Shown here piece after piece: positions 25,180 to 33,881 of a stretch of 64,000 nucleotides of DNA (positions are counted from its first letter, which is position 1; every line of letters starts with the position of its first letter). Under the pieces are notes generated by a model. It did no database searches, was not told the DNA's origin, and worked only from the letters and a program-made list of their open reading frames with translations. Made by a program: the position numbers and the translations under genes. This stretch comes from Armatimonadota bacterium (GTDB lineage Bacteria > Sysuimicrobiota > Sysuimicrobiia > Sysuimicrobiales > Humicultoraceae): positions 1 to 64,000 of the forward strand of contig JAVHMA010000014.1 in NCBI GenBank assembly GCA_031081715.1. Direction: 5' to 3'.

Positions 25180-27326
25180 ACGCCGTCCGCGGGCGGCGCG
25201 GCCGGCGCGTGGGGGTGCGCGAGGGCATCCGCGGCGACGCAGCCCCGCTCGCGCACGATCAACGGGTTGACCTCGATCGACGCCAGGTCCTCGGCCATCG
25301 CCATGGCCAGGTGGGACACCCGGCTCGCGGCCAGCGCGGCCGCATCCAGGTCCAGGGCGCCCTGCGCGGCGGCGTCCCGCAGGGCCGGGCCGGCCCGCAG
25401 TCCCTCGAGCATCGCGCGCACGCGCCCGGGGTCGGCGGGCGCGAGCGCCAGCGCGACGTCGCGCAAGGCCTCGGCCCAGACGCCGCCCAACCCGACCGCC
25501 AGCACGGGTCCGAACTGCGGGTCCACGCGCGTGCCGACGAGCAGCTCGACGCCGCGTGCCATGGCCTGCACCATGACCCCCAGGCGGCGCGCGCCCTCGG
25601 GCAGCGGCGCCGACGCGAGCGCATCGTAGGCCCGCGCCACCTCGTCCGCGGTGCGCAGGTCCAGCCGCACGAGCCCCCAGGCGGCCTTGTGCGCCAGCCC
25701 GGCGGCGGCGGCCTTGGCGACCACGGGATAGCCGATGCGCTCCGCGGCCGCGACCGCCGCCTCGCGCGAGGCGACCACGGCGAACCGCGCCACCTCGATT
25801 CCCGCGGCCTCGAGCAACCGGTACGCCTCCGCCTCGGCGAGCGCGCCGCTTCCGCCGCGCGCCAGCGCGCGCACCTCGGCCGGCACCCGGACCGCGCCGA
25901 TCTCCGGCGCCCGCGCGCTCGCCCCGCCCGCGGCAGGCCGCGGCACGGTCACGCCGCGCAGCGCCGCGAGCGCGGTCAGGTCGTTGAGGAACGGCACCGG
26001 GCTCGTCGCGACCTCTTCGCGCCAGTAGCCGGACAGGCCCTCGGGGATGCTGGAGATCACCACGAGTTGCTTCGTCGTGTGCGCGTGGCGCGCGACGAAG
26101 CGCCGAATCAGTCGCTGGTGCGCCGGGCTGCCGCCTTTCTTCTTGAGGTGGATGACCAGCGCGATCACCCCGACGTCGGGGTCGGCGTCGAGCGCGTCCA
26201 CCACGTGCGCGAACAGCGCCTCGTCCTCGATGGCCGCGGCGGTCACGTCCAGCGGATTGTCGGCGACGCTGATGCTCGGGATCAGCCGCGACAGGCGCTC
26301 GCGTGTCGCCGCCGAGAGGTCGGCCAGCCGCACCCCGGCGCGGTCGGCCAGGTCGGCCACCAGCGCCTTGATGCCGCCGGAGATCGTGATCGCGACCAGG
26401 CCGCCCCGCGCCCCAAAGCGGCGGCGGCCGTGGAAGGCCAGGTGGTCGGCGAAGCCGGAGATCGTGGAGGCGACGTCGATGCCGGCGTCGCGGCAGACCG
26501 CGTCGAACACCTCGGCGGAGCCGGCGAGCCCGGCGGTGTGCGTGCGCACCGCATCCGCGCCGCGCGTCGATCGGCCGAGCTTGAGCGCGACCAGGTGCTT
26601 CCCGGCCGCCCGCGCGCGCGCGGCGGTCGCGAGGAAACGCCGGCCGTCGCGCACCGTCTCGAGCACCAGCCCGATCACGCGGGTCTCGTGGTCGCCGGCC
26701 AGATAGTCGAGGCAGGTGTCGGTGTCCAGTCCCTCCTCGTTGCCCGTGGAGACGAGGAGGCTGAAGCCCAGACCGATCTGCGTGCCGTACTCCATCGTGG
26801 AGATCAGGATGCCGGCGCTCTGCGAGATCACGGCGACCGGGCCAGATCGCAGGTCCTCGGGCACGCTCCTCGGCGGAATCGCGATCGCGGGGACACGGCC
26901 GCGCACGTTGAGAAACCCGATCGCGTTGGGCCCGAGCAGGTGCACGCCGCCCGCGCGCGCGGCCTCGCCTGCCCGCGCCTGCAGCGCGCGGCCGGCCGGC
27001 CCCAGCTCGGCGAACCCCGCGGTCACGACCACGGCACCGCCGACGCCCGCGCGGCCGCAGTCGGCCAGCACCTCGGGGACGATCTGTGGCGGCGTCAGCA
27101 CCATGGCCAGGTCCACGCGCGCCGGCAGCGCCGCGAGGGAAGGGTAACAGCGCTCGCCGAGCACCTCGTCGCGGTTCGGGTTCACCGGGTAGATCGCGCC
27201 CGGGTACCCGCGCGCACGCAGGGTGACCAGCAGGTCGCGCGCCAGTCCCGGCGTCTCCGAGGCGCCGACGACCGCGATGGCCGCCGGCGCGAAGAGCCGG
27301 TCGAGCCCGACGGGCGCGCCGGCCAT
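25176..27326 (-). CDS. Acetate--CoA ligase (NDP-forming)-like acyl-CoA synthetase
   Basis: This 716-residue fused alpha/beta protein has an N-terminal CoA-binding Rossmann domain ('IAVVGASE' about 17-24, 'LLGPNAIGFLN' about 130-140), two succinyl-CoA-synthetase-like domains with the phosphorylated-His region 'RTHTAGLAGSAEVFD' (H263), and a C-terminal ATP-grasp domain (from about 490, 'GYPVVAKAAA', 'ALGGVWAEAL'-type block, 'IEVNPLIV'). It makes or uses acyl-CoA with ADP/ATP. Its ATG overlaps the stop of the enolase-superfamily gene upstream on the minus strand. Confidence 0.92.
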   Translation of the reverse strand: MAGAPVGLDRLFAPAAIAVVGASETPGLARDLLVTLRARGYPGAIYPVNPNRDEVLGERCYPSLAALPARVDLAMVLTPPQIVPEVLADCGRAGVGGAVVVTAGFAELGPAGRALQARAGEAARAGGVHLLGPNAIGFLNVRGRVPAIAIPPRSVPEDLRSGPVAVISQSAGILISTMEYGTQIGLGFSLLVSTGNEEGLDTDTCLDYLAGDHETRVIGLVLETVRDGRRFLATAARARAAGKHLVALKLGRSTRGADAVRTHTAGLAGSAEVFDAVCRDAGIDVASTISGFADHLAFHGRRRFGARGGLVAITISGGIKALVADLADRAGVRLADLSAATRERLSRLIPSISVADNPLDVTAAAIEDEALFAHVVDALDADPDVGVIALVIHLKKKGGSPAHQRLIRRFVARHAHTTKQLVVISSIPEGLSGYWREEVATSPVPFLNDLTALAALRGVTVPRPAAGGASARAPEIGAVRVPAEVRALARGGSGALAEAEAYRLLEAAGIEVARFAVVASREAAVAAAERIGYPVVAKAAAAGLAHKAAWGLVRLDLRTADEVARAYDALASAPLPEGARRLGVMVQAMARGVELLVGTRVDPQFGPVLAVGLGGVWAEALRDVALALAPADPGRVRAMLEGLRAGPALRDAAAQGALDLDAAALAASRVSHLAMAMAEDLASIEVNPLIVRERGCVAADALAHPHAPAAPPADGV

Positions 27327-28495
27327 CAGGGGCGGACCGTGAACGCGGCCTCGGTGAGCGGCCCGATGCGCTCGGTGTCCACCTCGACCCCGAGCCCTGG
27401 GCCGCCCGGGACGGTGAACAGACCGCGCGCCGGCAGCAGCGGCTCGCGCAGCACGGCATCGCGCAGCGGGTTGTCGCTGACGTCGAACTCGATCCAGTCG
27501 AGGTCGGGCGCGGGCAGACTGACCGCCGAGGCCGTGGCCGCGCGTGCGTGCAGCGAGGCCGCCACGAGCAACCCGGTGCCCCAGCCCGTGGGGCAGTACC
27601 GGAACCCGAAGCGCGCCGCCTGGTCCGCGGCCGCGACCGCCTCGCTGATGCCGCCGACGGCCGCCACGCTCGGCTGGACGATGTGGAGCGCCCGCGCCTC
27701 CAGCAACGGCAGGAACGCCTGGCTGGAGGGCAGGTCCTGGCCGCCCGCGGTCCACATGCCGGTGGCCGCGGCGAGCGCGCGGTAGCCCTCGACGTCGTCG
27801 ATCGGGATCGGCTCCTCGAACCAGTAGGTGCCCAACGCCGCGAGCCCGCGCGCCATCTGCAGCGCGGTGCGCAGCGGGTAGCCCGAGTTCGCATCGGTGC
27901 AGAGCATGACGCCGTCGGGGAGGGCGTGCCGGATCGCCTCCACATGCGCCAGGTCGCGCTCGGGGCTGAGCCCGCCCACCTTTACTTTCACCCCGCGGAA
28001 GCCGGCCGCCGCGTGGCCCCGCGCCTCGTCCACGCGCGGGGCGGGGTCGTCGGCCTCCGCCGGGTAGAACACCGCGGTCGCCACAGCCGGAAACGACGCC
28101 CCTGGCCGGGCGCCGAGCAGCCCGCAGACCGGCTGCCCGAGCAGCCGACCGCGCAGGTCCCACAGCGCGACGTCGATCGCGCTGATGCCGCGGATGGCGC
28201 CGGTCCCCATCCCGCGGCTCGCGCGGCGCATCGTGAGGTTCAGGTCGCGCACCGCGAGCGCCTCACCGCCCAGCAGCGCCGGCGCCAGCACCGTGCGCAC
28301 GTGCTCGAGGATCGGCTCGGACGGGCTGCCCAGCGCCGGAAACGTCTCGCCCCAGCCGCTCGTGCCGCCCGCGTCCACGCGCACCAGCACCGCGGTGCGG
28401 TGGGTGTGACTGCCGCGCACCGCGGACGCCGAGAACGACCGGGCAACCGGAGCCTTCAGGAAGAACGCGGAGACCGCGGTGATGCGGGCGCTCAT
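27326..28495 (-). CDS. Enolase-superfamily protein (mandelate racemase/muconate lactonizing family), altered active site
   Basis: This 389-residue protein has an N-terminal capping domain and a barrel. Visible are the K170-x-K172 pair ('GVKVKVGG'), D201 ('TDANSGYP') and E227 ('FEEPIP'). The third metal ligand position reads Q253 ('AGGQD') instead of Glu, and the usual catalytic His of 'PHGWGT' is T303 ('CPTGWGT'). The chemistry may therefore differ from dehydration or racemisation. Another ATG at 28516 would add seven residues. It is coupled to the acyl-CoA synthetase and divergent from the HpcH aldolase, which fits sugar-acid catabolism. Confidence 0.88.
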   Translation of the reverse strand: MSARITAVSAFFLKAPVARSFSASAVRGSHTHRTAVLVRVDAGGTSGWGETFPALGSPSEPILEHVRTVLAPALLGGEALAVRDLNLTMRRASRGMGTGAIRGISAIDVALWDLRGRLLGQPVCGLLGARPGASFPAVATAVFYPAEADDPAPRVDEARGHAAAGFRGVKVKVGGLSPERDLAHVEAIRHALPDGVMLCTDANSGYPLRTALQMARGLAALGTYWFEEPIPIDDVEGYRALAAATGMWTAGGQDLPSSQAFLPLLEARALHIVQPSVAAVGGISEAVAAADQAARFGFRYCPTGWGTGLLVAASLHARAATASAVSLPAPDLDWIEFDVSDNPLRDAVLREPLLPARGLFTVPGGPGLGVEVDTERIGPLTEAAFTVRP

Positions 28496-28540
28496 GGACG
28501 CGTCGGTGTCGATCATACCACGTTGTCTATGGCCGATTCC

Positions 28541-28561
28541 GCGGGGCGCTAGTCGCCCCGC
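28541..28561. promoter_or_regulatory. Dyad between divergent enolase-family and aldolase genes
   Basis: A perfect 8-base inverted repeat, GCGGGGCG and CGCCCCGC around CTAGT, lies in the 103-base gap between divergent genes. It may be a shared operator for a sugar-acid regulator. It could also form a hairpin in the aldolase leader. No adjacent regulator gene supports either reading. Confidence 0.35.
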
Positions 28562-28598
28562 CAAAGGGCGCGACCGACGGAGGTCGAACTCTTCCTCC

Positions 28599-29390
28599 AT
28601 GTTCGCCAACCCCGTGAAGGATCGTCTCCGGCAGGGACTTCCGTCGGTCGGCAACTGGATCAGCCTCCCCTCGGCGCCCGTCGTCGAGGTCATCTCGGCG
28701 TACCAGCCCGACTGGCTCGTCTTCGACACCGAGCACGGCCCGGCGGGCTGGGAGCTGGTGGAGGACCTGGCACGCGCCACCGGGGGCACCGGGATTGTCC
28801 CCATGGTGCGCATCGTCAACAGCGACCCCGGGTTGTTCAAGCAGGCGTTCGACCGCGGCGCGTTCGGCGTGGTCGTGCCGATGGTGAGCACGCCGGAGCA
28901 GGCGCGGGCCGCGGTGGCGTGGTCGAAGTACCCGCCCGAGGGCGTCCGCGGGGTGGCGGGCAGCCGGGTGAACCGCTACGGGCTCGACCTGCCCGAGTAC
29001 TTCGCGCGCTGGAACGAGCTGGTGCTCGTGGTGCTCCAGGTCGAGACCCCGGAGGCGCTCGAGCACGTGGACGCGCTCGCGGCCACGCCCGGCGTGGACG
29101 TCCTGTTCGTGGGGCCCAACGATCTCTCGGCCAGCCTCGGGGTGTTCCGGCAGTTCGACCACCCCACGTTCCGGCGTGCCCTCGACCGCGTGCTGGCGGC
29201 GACCGCGCGCCGGGGGATCGCCGCCGGCTACATGGCGAGCACCGCGGACGAGGTGTTGCAGCGGATCGACGAGGGGTTCCGCTTCGTCTCCGCCGGAAGC
29301 GATGCGCGCATGCTGGCGGGCGCCGCGGCGGCCACGTACAAGAAGATCCGGGACGGGCTCGCCGAGCGGAAGATCGCGGCGCGTGCCTAG
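28599..29390 (+). CDS. HpcH/HpaI family aldolase
   Basis: This 263-residue class II (metal-dependent) pyruvate aldolase is of the HpcH/HpaI/citrate-lyase-beta fold. 'FDTEHGP' (D43, E45, H46) contains the catalytic His region, 'LQVETPEAL' gives the metal-binding Glu, and 'FVGPNDLSASLG' the substrate loop and metal Asp. It splits or forms 2-keto-hydroxy acids, releasing pyruvate and an aldehyde. Divergence from an enolase-family protein and acyl-CoA synthetase suggests one pathway for sugar or aromatic acids. The ribosome-binding site is poor; GGAGGT is 13 bases before the ATG. Confidence 0.92.
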   Translation: MFANPVKDRLRQGLPSVGNWISLPSAPVVEVISAYQPDWLVFDTEHGPAGWELVEDLARATGGTGIVPMVRIVNSDPGLFKQAFDRGAFGVVVPMVSTPEQARAAVAWSKYPPEGVRGVAGSRVNRYGLDLPEYFARWNELVLVVLQVETPEALEHVDALAATPGVDVLFVGPNDLSASLGVFRQFDHPTFRRALDRVLAATARRGIAAGYMASTADEVLQRIDEGFRFVSAGSDARMLAGAAAATYKKIRDGLAERKIAARA

Positions 29391-29454
29391 CGCGGCCGTG
29401 CCGCGGGCGGCGGCGCCGAGGCAGGCCGCGCAGCGGGGACGGGCGGCGCCGCGT

Positions 29455-29586
29455 TTACGGCCGCCGGCGGTGGCGCTCGCGGATGAGGCGCAGGAGCGCG
29501 GCGTAGGCGACGAAGGCGCTCACGAGGATCGCCGCGACGGCCAGCACGAGCCCGGCGGCGAGCAGGAACGAGAAGCCCTCGGGCAT
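29455..29586 (-). CDS. 43-residue single-span membrane peptide
   Basis: The peptide begins MPEGFSFLLAAG, has one hydrophobic segment (about residues 6-33) and a positively charged C-terminus (RERHRRRP), so it should sit in the inner membrane with its tail in the cytoplasm. GGGAGGG lies 4 bases before the ATG. It lies alone on the minus strand between two plus-strand genes. No family is recognised. The good ribosome-binding site and clear amphipathic layout support a real small protein; conservation is unknown. Confidence 0.55.
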   Translation of the reverse strand: MPEGFSFLLAAGLVLAVAAILVSAFVAYAALLRLIRERHRRRP

Positions 29587-29642
29587 ACACCCTCCCGGTC
29601 GGGTATTCCCCGATCGGCGCACCACCACTCCTGGAGGCCGCC

Positions 29643-30446
29643 ATGGTCACGCTCGGCGAGGCGAAGGACCCCTACTACCTGCCCCATCTGACCTGGCCGG
29701 AGGTCGCCGATCACCTCCGTCGGTCCACGACGGCCATCCTGCCCTTCGGGGCGCTCGAGCAGCATGGCCCGGCGCTACCGCTGGGCACCGACACCCTCGG
29801 CGTCATCGCGGTCGCGCGCGCCGCGGCCCGGGAGACGGGCGCCCTGGTCGTCCCGGTGGTGTTCCCCGGCCTCTCGTCGCACCACATGGGCTTCCCGGGC
29901 ACGGTCACGCTCGGCGAGGAGACCTTCGCGCGGGTGGTCATGGACGCCGCGGCGTCGCTGGCGCGGCACGGGTTCCGGCGGCTCGTGCTCAGCAACGGTC
30001 ACGGCGGCAACGAGGCCACGCTGGGCTATCTAGCCTACCGCATCACGCGGGAGACGCCGGCGCACGCGATGCTGTTCGGCATCGCCGAGCTCCGCAAGAT
30101 CTACCTGACCGCGGAGATCGACAAGCTCGACATCCACGCCGGCATCGGCGAGACCTCGTCGATGCTCTACCAGCAGCCGGCGCTGGTACGGCGCGAGGCC
30201 ATCGAGCGGCCGCGGATGCGGCTCGACCCGTGGCGCGAGCGGCTGCTGGGGCGCGTGCGGGAGGATCCGTCCCTGCTACGCTACGTCACGCTGGGGCTGC
30301 CGGCCGTGCACGAGTGCTCCTCCAACGGCTGCATCACCTACGGCGACCCCGCGCGCGCGTCCGTGGAGCGCGGGAAGGAGCTCTTCGACGCCTTCGTGGC
30401 CGCGCTCGCCGCCTTCATCAAGGCCTGGGAGGAGGCGACCGCCTGA
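29643..30446 (+). CDS. Creatininase family amidohydrolase
   Basis: This 267-residue creatinine-amidohydrolase-fold enzyme hydrolyses cyclic amides or related C-N bonds. The metal site looks complete: E39-x-H41 ('LEQHGP'), D50 ('LGTD'), H120 in 'NGHGGNE' and the later 'GIGETS' Glu. CTGGAGG precedes the ATG. It is the first gene of the 29643-36362 unit that includes a Dpp-type importer and an M20 deacylase, so its substrate is probably brought in by that importer. Two relatives are at 35592 and 52393. Confidence 0.92.
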   Translation: MVTLGEAKDPYYLPHLTWPEVADHLRRSTTAILPFGALEQHGPALPLGTDTLGVIAVARAAARETGALVVPVVFPGLSSHHMGFPGTVTLGEETFARVVMDAAASLARHGFRRLVLSNGHGGNEATLGYLAYRITRETPAHAMLFGIAELRKIYLTAEIDKLDIHAGIGETSSMLYQQPALVRREAIERPRMRLDPWRERLLGRVREDPSLLRYVTLGLPAVHECSSNGCITYGDPARASVERGKELFDAFVAALAAFIKAWEEATA

Positions 30447-30525
30447 GAGAGGAACCGGCCGTGGACGGCGAACTGTAGCATGCTAAGGGAGGCGCGCCGG
30501 CTACGGCGCGCACAGGGGGGTTGCG

Positions 30526-32058
30526 ATGACGCAAAGCATGCGGTGGTGGACGGTCGTGGCGTGCGCGGTGACCGTGGCGGTGGCCGCGGGGGCGGCGGGC
30601 CCGCCGGCGGCGGGCGCGCCGGCGCGCGATGTGCTCCGGCTCTCGGTCCGCACGACGGTGGTCGGGCTGGACCCGAAGTTCGAGACGGCGAGCACAGTCG
30701 GGTTCATCAACTCGAACGTCCTCGAGTCCCTGGTGACCACCGACTTCGACGGCAAGACGATCCTGCCGCAGCTCGCCACCGAGTGGCGCGCGGAGACGGG
30801 GTCGAGCTGGGTGTTCCGGCTGCGGCCCAACGTCCGGTTCCACGACGGGACGCCGTTCAACGCACAGGCGGTGAAGTTCAGCCTGGAGCGGATGGCCGAC
30901 GCGGAGTCGGTCCACCGGGGCGACTTCGCGTGGCTCCAGTCCGTCGAGGTGGTCGACCCGCTCACCGTGCGCATCCGCAGCAAGTTCCCCTACGCCCCGA
31001 TGCTGAGCGCGCTCGCGTTCTACCAGCCGTATATCGTGAGCCCCACGGCCGTCCAGCAGATGGGCACCCAGTTCGGCCAGAAGCCGGTGGGCACCGGCCC
31101 GTTCAAGTACGAGAGCCACGTGCCGCGTCAGCGCACGATCATGGTGCGCAACGACGACTACTGGGGCCCCAAGGCGAAGGTCTCGCGCGCCGAGTGGATC
31201 ATCGTGGTGGAGGAGAACGCGCGGCTGGCGGCGCTGCTGTCGGGCGAGCTCGACATCCTGACCATCATCGAACCGTCGATCATGCAGGCGCTGGCGACAC
31301 GTCCGCAGTTCGCGGTGCTGCGCGGGCCGGACGACCTGGTGGACCGCGTGGGGTTCAACGCGCGGAAGCGGCCGTTCGACGACGTGCGCGTGCGGCGCGC
31401 GCTGATCCACGGCGTCAACCGGATGCAGATGATCGCGACGATCTTCGGGGGCGTCGGCGTGGCCTACGACCCACCGCTGGCGCCGGGCATCTGGGGCTAC
31501 GACCCGCAGACGATGGGACGGCTCAGCTACCCCTACGACCCGAACAAGGCCCGCGCGCTGCTGGCTGAGGCCGGGTTCCCCAACGGGTTCCGGACGACGT
31601 TCACCATCATCAACCGCCCCGACCACAGGCAGATCGGCGAGGTCATCCAGGCCGACCTCAAGCAGATCGGCGTGGAGGTCGCGCTCCGCGCGCTCGACTT
31701 CGCCACCGTCTCGCAGTCCACCCGACAGGGCGAGCACGACATGTACATCATCGGCACCTACGGCGTGGGCGATCCGGACCGGGTGCTCCCGGAGTTCGAG
31801 TCGGCCAACTTCAACGTCCGCAACCGCAACTTCTGGGCCGACCCCGAGGTGGACCGGCTGATCCTGGCCCAGCGACAGGAGCTTGACACCCAGAAGCGCC
31901 TGGCCCTCGTCCGCCAGGCCGCGGCCAAGATCCGCGAGGCGGCCCCGGAGTTCGCGCTGCGATGGCGCCGCGCGGTCTTGGCGATTAACAAGGATGTGGT
32001 CGGCTACCGGGTGCACCCGCAGAAGTGGTACGTGCGCGACACGTCGGTCGGACGGTAG
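30526..32058 (+). CDS. ABC transporter substrate-binding protein, family 5 (second Dpp system)
   Basis: This 510-residue periplasmic receptor of the DppA family starts MTQSMRWWTVV with a Sec signal peptide ending near 'AGAPA-RD' and no lipobox Cys. Family blocks 'LRPNVRFHDGTPF', 'VGTGPFKYE' and 'NDDYWGP' are clear. The gene lies 79 bases after the creatininase. It shares the 'RPNVRF-HDG' type motif with 45150-46709 but is only moderately similar to the other two family-5 receptors by eye. The ligand is likely a short peptide or cyclic amide. Confidence 0.94.
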   Translation: MTQSMRWWTVVACAVTVAVAAGAAGPPAAGAPARDVLRLSVRTTVVGLDPKFETASTVGFINSNVLESLVTTDFDGKTILPQLATEWRAETGSSWVFRLRPNVRFHDGTPFNAQAVKFSLERMADAESVHRGDFAWLQSVEVVDPLTVRIRSKFPYAPMLSALAFYQPYIVSPTAVQQMGTQFGQKPVGTGPFKYESHVPRQRTIMVRNDDYWGPKAKVSRAEWIIVVEENARLAALLSGELDILTIIEPSIMQALATRPQFAVLRGPDDLVDRVGFNARKRPFDDVRVRRALIHGVNRMQMIATIFGGVGVAYDPPLAPGIWGYDPQTMGRLSYPYDPNKARALLAEAGFPNGFRTTFTIINRPDHRQIGEVIQADLKQIGVEVALRALDFATVSQSTRQGEHDMYIIGTYGVGDPDRVLPEFESANFNVRNRNFWADPEVDRLILAQRQELDTQKRLALVRQAAAKIREAAPEFALRWRRAVLAINKDVVGYRVHPQKWYVRDTSVGR

Positions 32059-32112
32059 CGCCGCCGCGGCGCGTCAGCCGGCTGTAGACGCCGGCAGGCC
32101 TGGGTCGCACCC

Positions 32113-33033
32113 GTGCTCCAGTACGTGCTCCGGCGGGTAGCCCACCTGGCGCTGGTCGCCGCCGGCGTCGTGGTCGTGACGTTCTCGATGCTCCACCTGA
32201 TCCCCGGCGATCCGGCGCACGTGATCGCCGGGGACTTCGCCACCCAGGAGAGCATCGAAGGGGTCCGGCGTCGCCTGGGGCTCGACCAGCCGCTGCCGGT
32301 CCAGTTCGCCCGGTACGTGGGCCGCCTGGCGCGCGGTGACCTGGGAGCGTCGTTCCGGAGCAACGTGCCGGTGACCCGCGAGCTCGGCCTGTCCTACCCG
32401 ATCTCCGCGCAGCTCGCCGTGTACTCGCTCGCGCTGGCGACCGCGGTGGGCGTGCCGCTCGGCGTGGTGGCGGCCGTGCGGCGCGGCACGTTCGCCGACC
32501 TGGCGACGATGGTGGTCGCCATGGCGGGCCTGTCCATCCCCAGCTTCTGGCTCGGGCTCAATCTCATCCTGCTCTTCTCGGTCCGGCTGGGGTGGCTCCG
32601 CTCCATCTGGGGCGGGGCGCCGGCGGACTACATCCTGCCGTCGGTGACGCTGGCGATGTTCTCGCTCGCCCTGATCGCGCGCCAGACGCGCTCCAGCATG
32701 CTCGAGGTCCTCACGCAGGACTACATCCGCACGGCGCGGGCGAAGGGCCTGGCCGTGCGGGCAGTGTACTACCGCCACGCGCTGCTGAACGCGCTGATTC
32801 CGGTCCTCACCGTGATCGGCCTGAACTTCGGCTACATCCTGGGCGGCACGGTGATCACGGAGTCCATCTTCTCGATGCGCGGCATGGGCACGCTGCTGGT
32901 GGCGTCGATCCTCGACCGCGACTACCCTATTGTCCAGGCCGGCATCCTGGTGCTCGCCCTCAACTTCGCGGTCATCAACCTCCTCACCGACCTGCTCTAC
33001 GCGCTGATCGACCCACGCATCCGCTATGAATAG
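32113..33033 (+). CDS. ABC transporter permease, DppB type (second Dpp system)
   Basis: This 306-residue permease has N-terminal span 'VLRRVAHLALVAAGVVVVTF', periplasmic 'LGLDQPLPVQFARY' and the EAA loop 'IRTARAKGLAVRAVYYRHAL' (about 205-225). The GTG at 32113 was accepted because the protein begins with the standard DppB N-terminus there. Its 3' end overlaps the next permease by eight bases. The channel should serve the family-5 receptor encoded 55 bases upstream. Confidence 0.94.
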   Translation: MLQYVLRRVAHLALVAAGVVVVTFSMLHLIPGDPAHVIAGDFATQESIEGVRRRLGLDQPLPVQFARYVGRLARGDLGASFRSNVPVTRELGLSYPISAQLAVYSLALATAVGVPLGVVAAVRRGTFADLATMVVAMAGLSIPSFWLGLNLILLFSVRLGWLRSIWGGAPADYILPSVTLAMFSLALIARQTRSSMLEVLTQDYIRTARAKGLAVRAVYYRHALLNALIPVLTVIGLNFGYILGGTVITESIFSMRGMGTLLVASILDRDYPIVQAGILVLALNFAVINLLTDLLYALIDPRIRYE

Positions 33034-33871
33034 GCGCGGCGGACTCTGGCGCCGGTTCCTGCGTCACCGGTCGGCCGCCGCGGGCCTGGTGGTGATCGCG
33101 GCGCTGGCAGTCGTCGCCGCGCTGGCGCCGTGGCTGGCGCCACACCCGCCCGACGTGCAGAACCTTCCTGGACGGCTCGCGCCGCCCGGGACGCCCGGGC
33201 ACCCGCTCGGCACCGACGAGCTCGGCCGCGACATCCTCAGCCGGCTGCTCTACGGCGCCCGCATCTCGCTGGTCATCGGGATCATCGTGGTGGCGGTCGC
33301 GGTGGGCGTGGGGGTCCCCGCGGGGGCGCTCGCGGGCTACAACCCCCGCTACGACGGCGTCATCATGCGGGCGGTGGACCTCATGCTGTCGTTCCCGGGC
33401 ATCCTGCTCGCGCTCGTCATCATCGCGGTGCTGGGGCCCGGGCTGGGCAACACGATGCTGGCGGTCGGCATCTTCTCCGTGCCGGTCTTCGTGCGGATCA
33501 CCCGCGCCTCGATCCTCAGCGTCCGCGAGCTCGAGTACGTCCAGGCCGCGCGGGCGGCCGGCGCCCGGGACGGTCGCATCCTGTTCCGGCACATGCTCCC
33601 CAACTGTCTGGCCCCGCTGCTCGTGCAGGCCACGTTCCGCGTCGCGACCTCCATCCTGACCGCGGCGTCGCTCTCGTTCATCGGGCTGGGGGCCCAGCCG
33701 CCGACACCGGAGTGGGGGGCGATGCTGGCCACCGGGCGCGTCAACCTCTACATCGCGCCGCACGTCACCCTCTACCCCGGCCTGGCGATCTTCATCACCG
33801 TGCTGGCCTTCAACCTGCTCGGCGACGGCCTGCGGGACGTGCTCGACCCGCGGCTGCGCGCGGCCCATTAG
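33026..33871 (+). CDS. ABC transporter permease, DppC type (second Dpp system)
   Basis: This 281-residue permease has 'HPLGTDELGRDILSRLLYG' after the first span, the diagnostic periplasmic motif of DppC proteins, and the cytoplasmic loop 'AARAAGARDGRILFRHMLPN', about 176-195. It starts inside the DppB coding end and is followed after 10 bases by an M20 deacylase. No ATPase genes are present next to it, as in the other two Dpp-type systems of this window. Confidence 0.94.
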   Translation: MNRRGGLWRRFLRHRSAAAGLVVIAALAVVAALAPWLAPHPPDVQNLPGRLAPPGTPGHPLGTDELGRDILSRLLYGARISLVIGIIVVAVAVGVGVPAGALAGYNPRYDGVIMRAVDLMLSFPGILLALVIIAVLGPGLGNTMLAVGIFSVPVFVRITRASILSVRELEYVQAARAAGARDGRILFRHMLPNCLAPLLVQATFRVATSILTAASLSFIGLGAQPPTPEWGAMLATGRVNLYIAPHVTLYPGLAIFITVLAFNLLGDGLRDVLDPRLRAAH

Positions 33872-33881
33872 GCGCGGTCAG

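Noticed and set aside
24879-27785. Plus-strand open frame of about 968 codons
   Set aside because: Antisense to the acyl-CoA synthetase and enolase-family genes, which have complete motifs on the minus strand.
24172-27945. Minus-strand open frame of about 1257 codons
   Set aside because: It runs out of frame through the acyl-CoA synthetase and enolase-family genes and antisense to the amidohydrolase. Low-complexity Arg/Ala/Gly composition and no motif.
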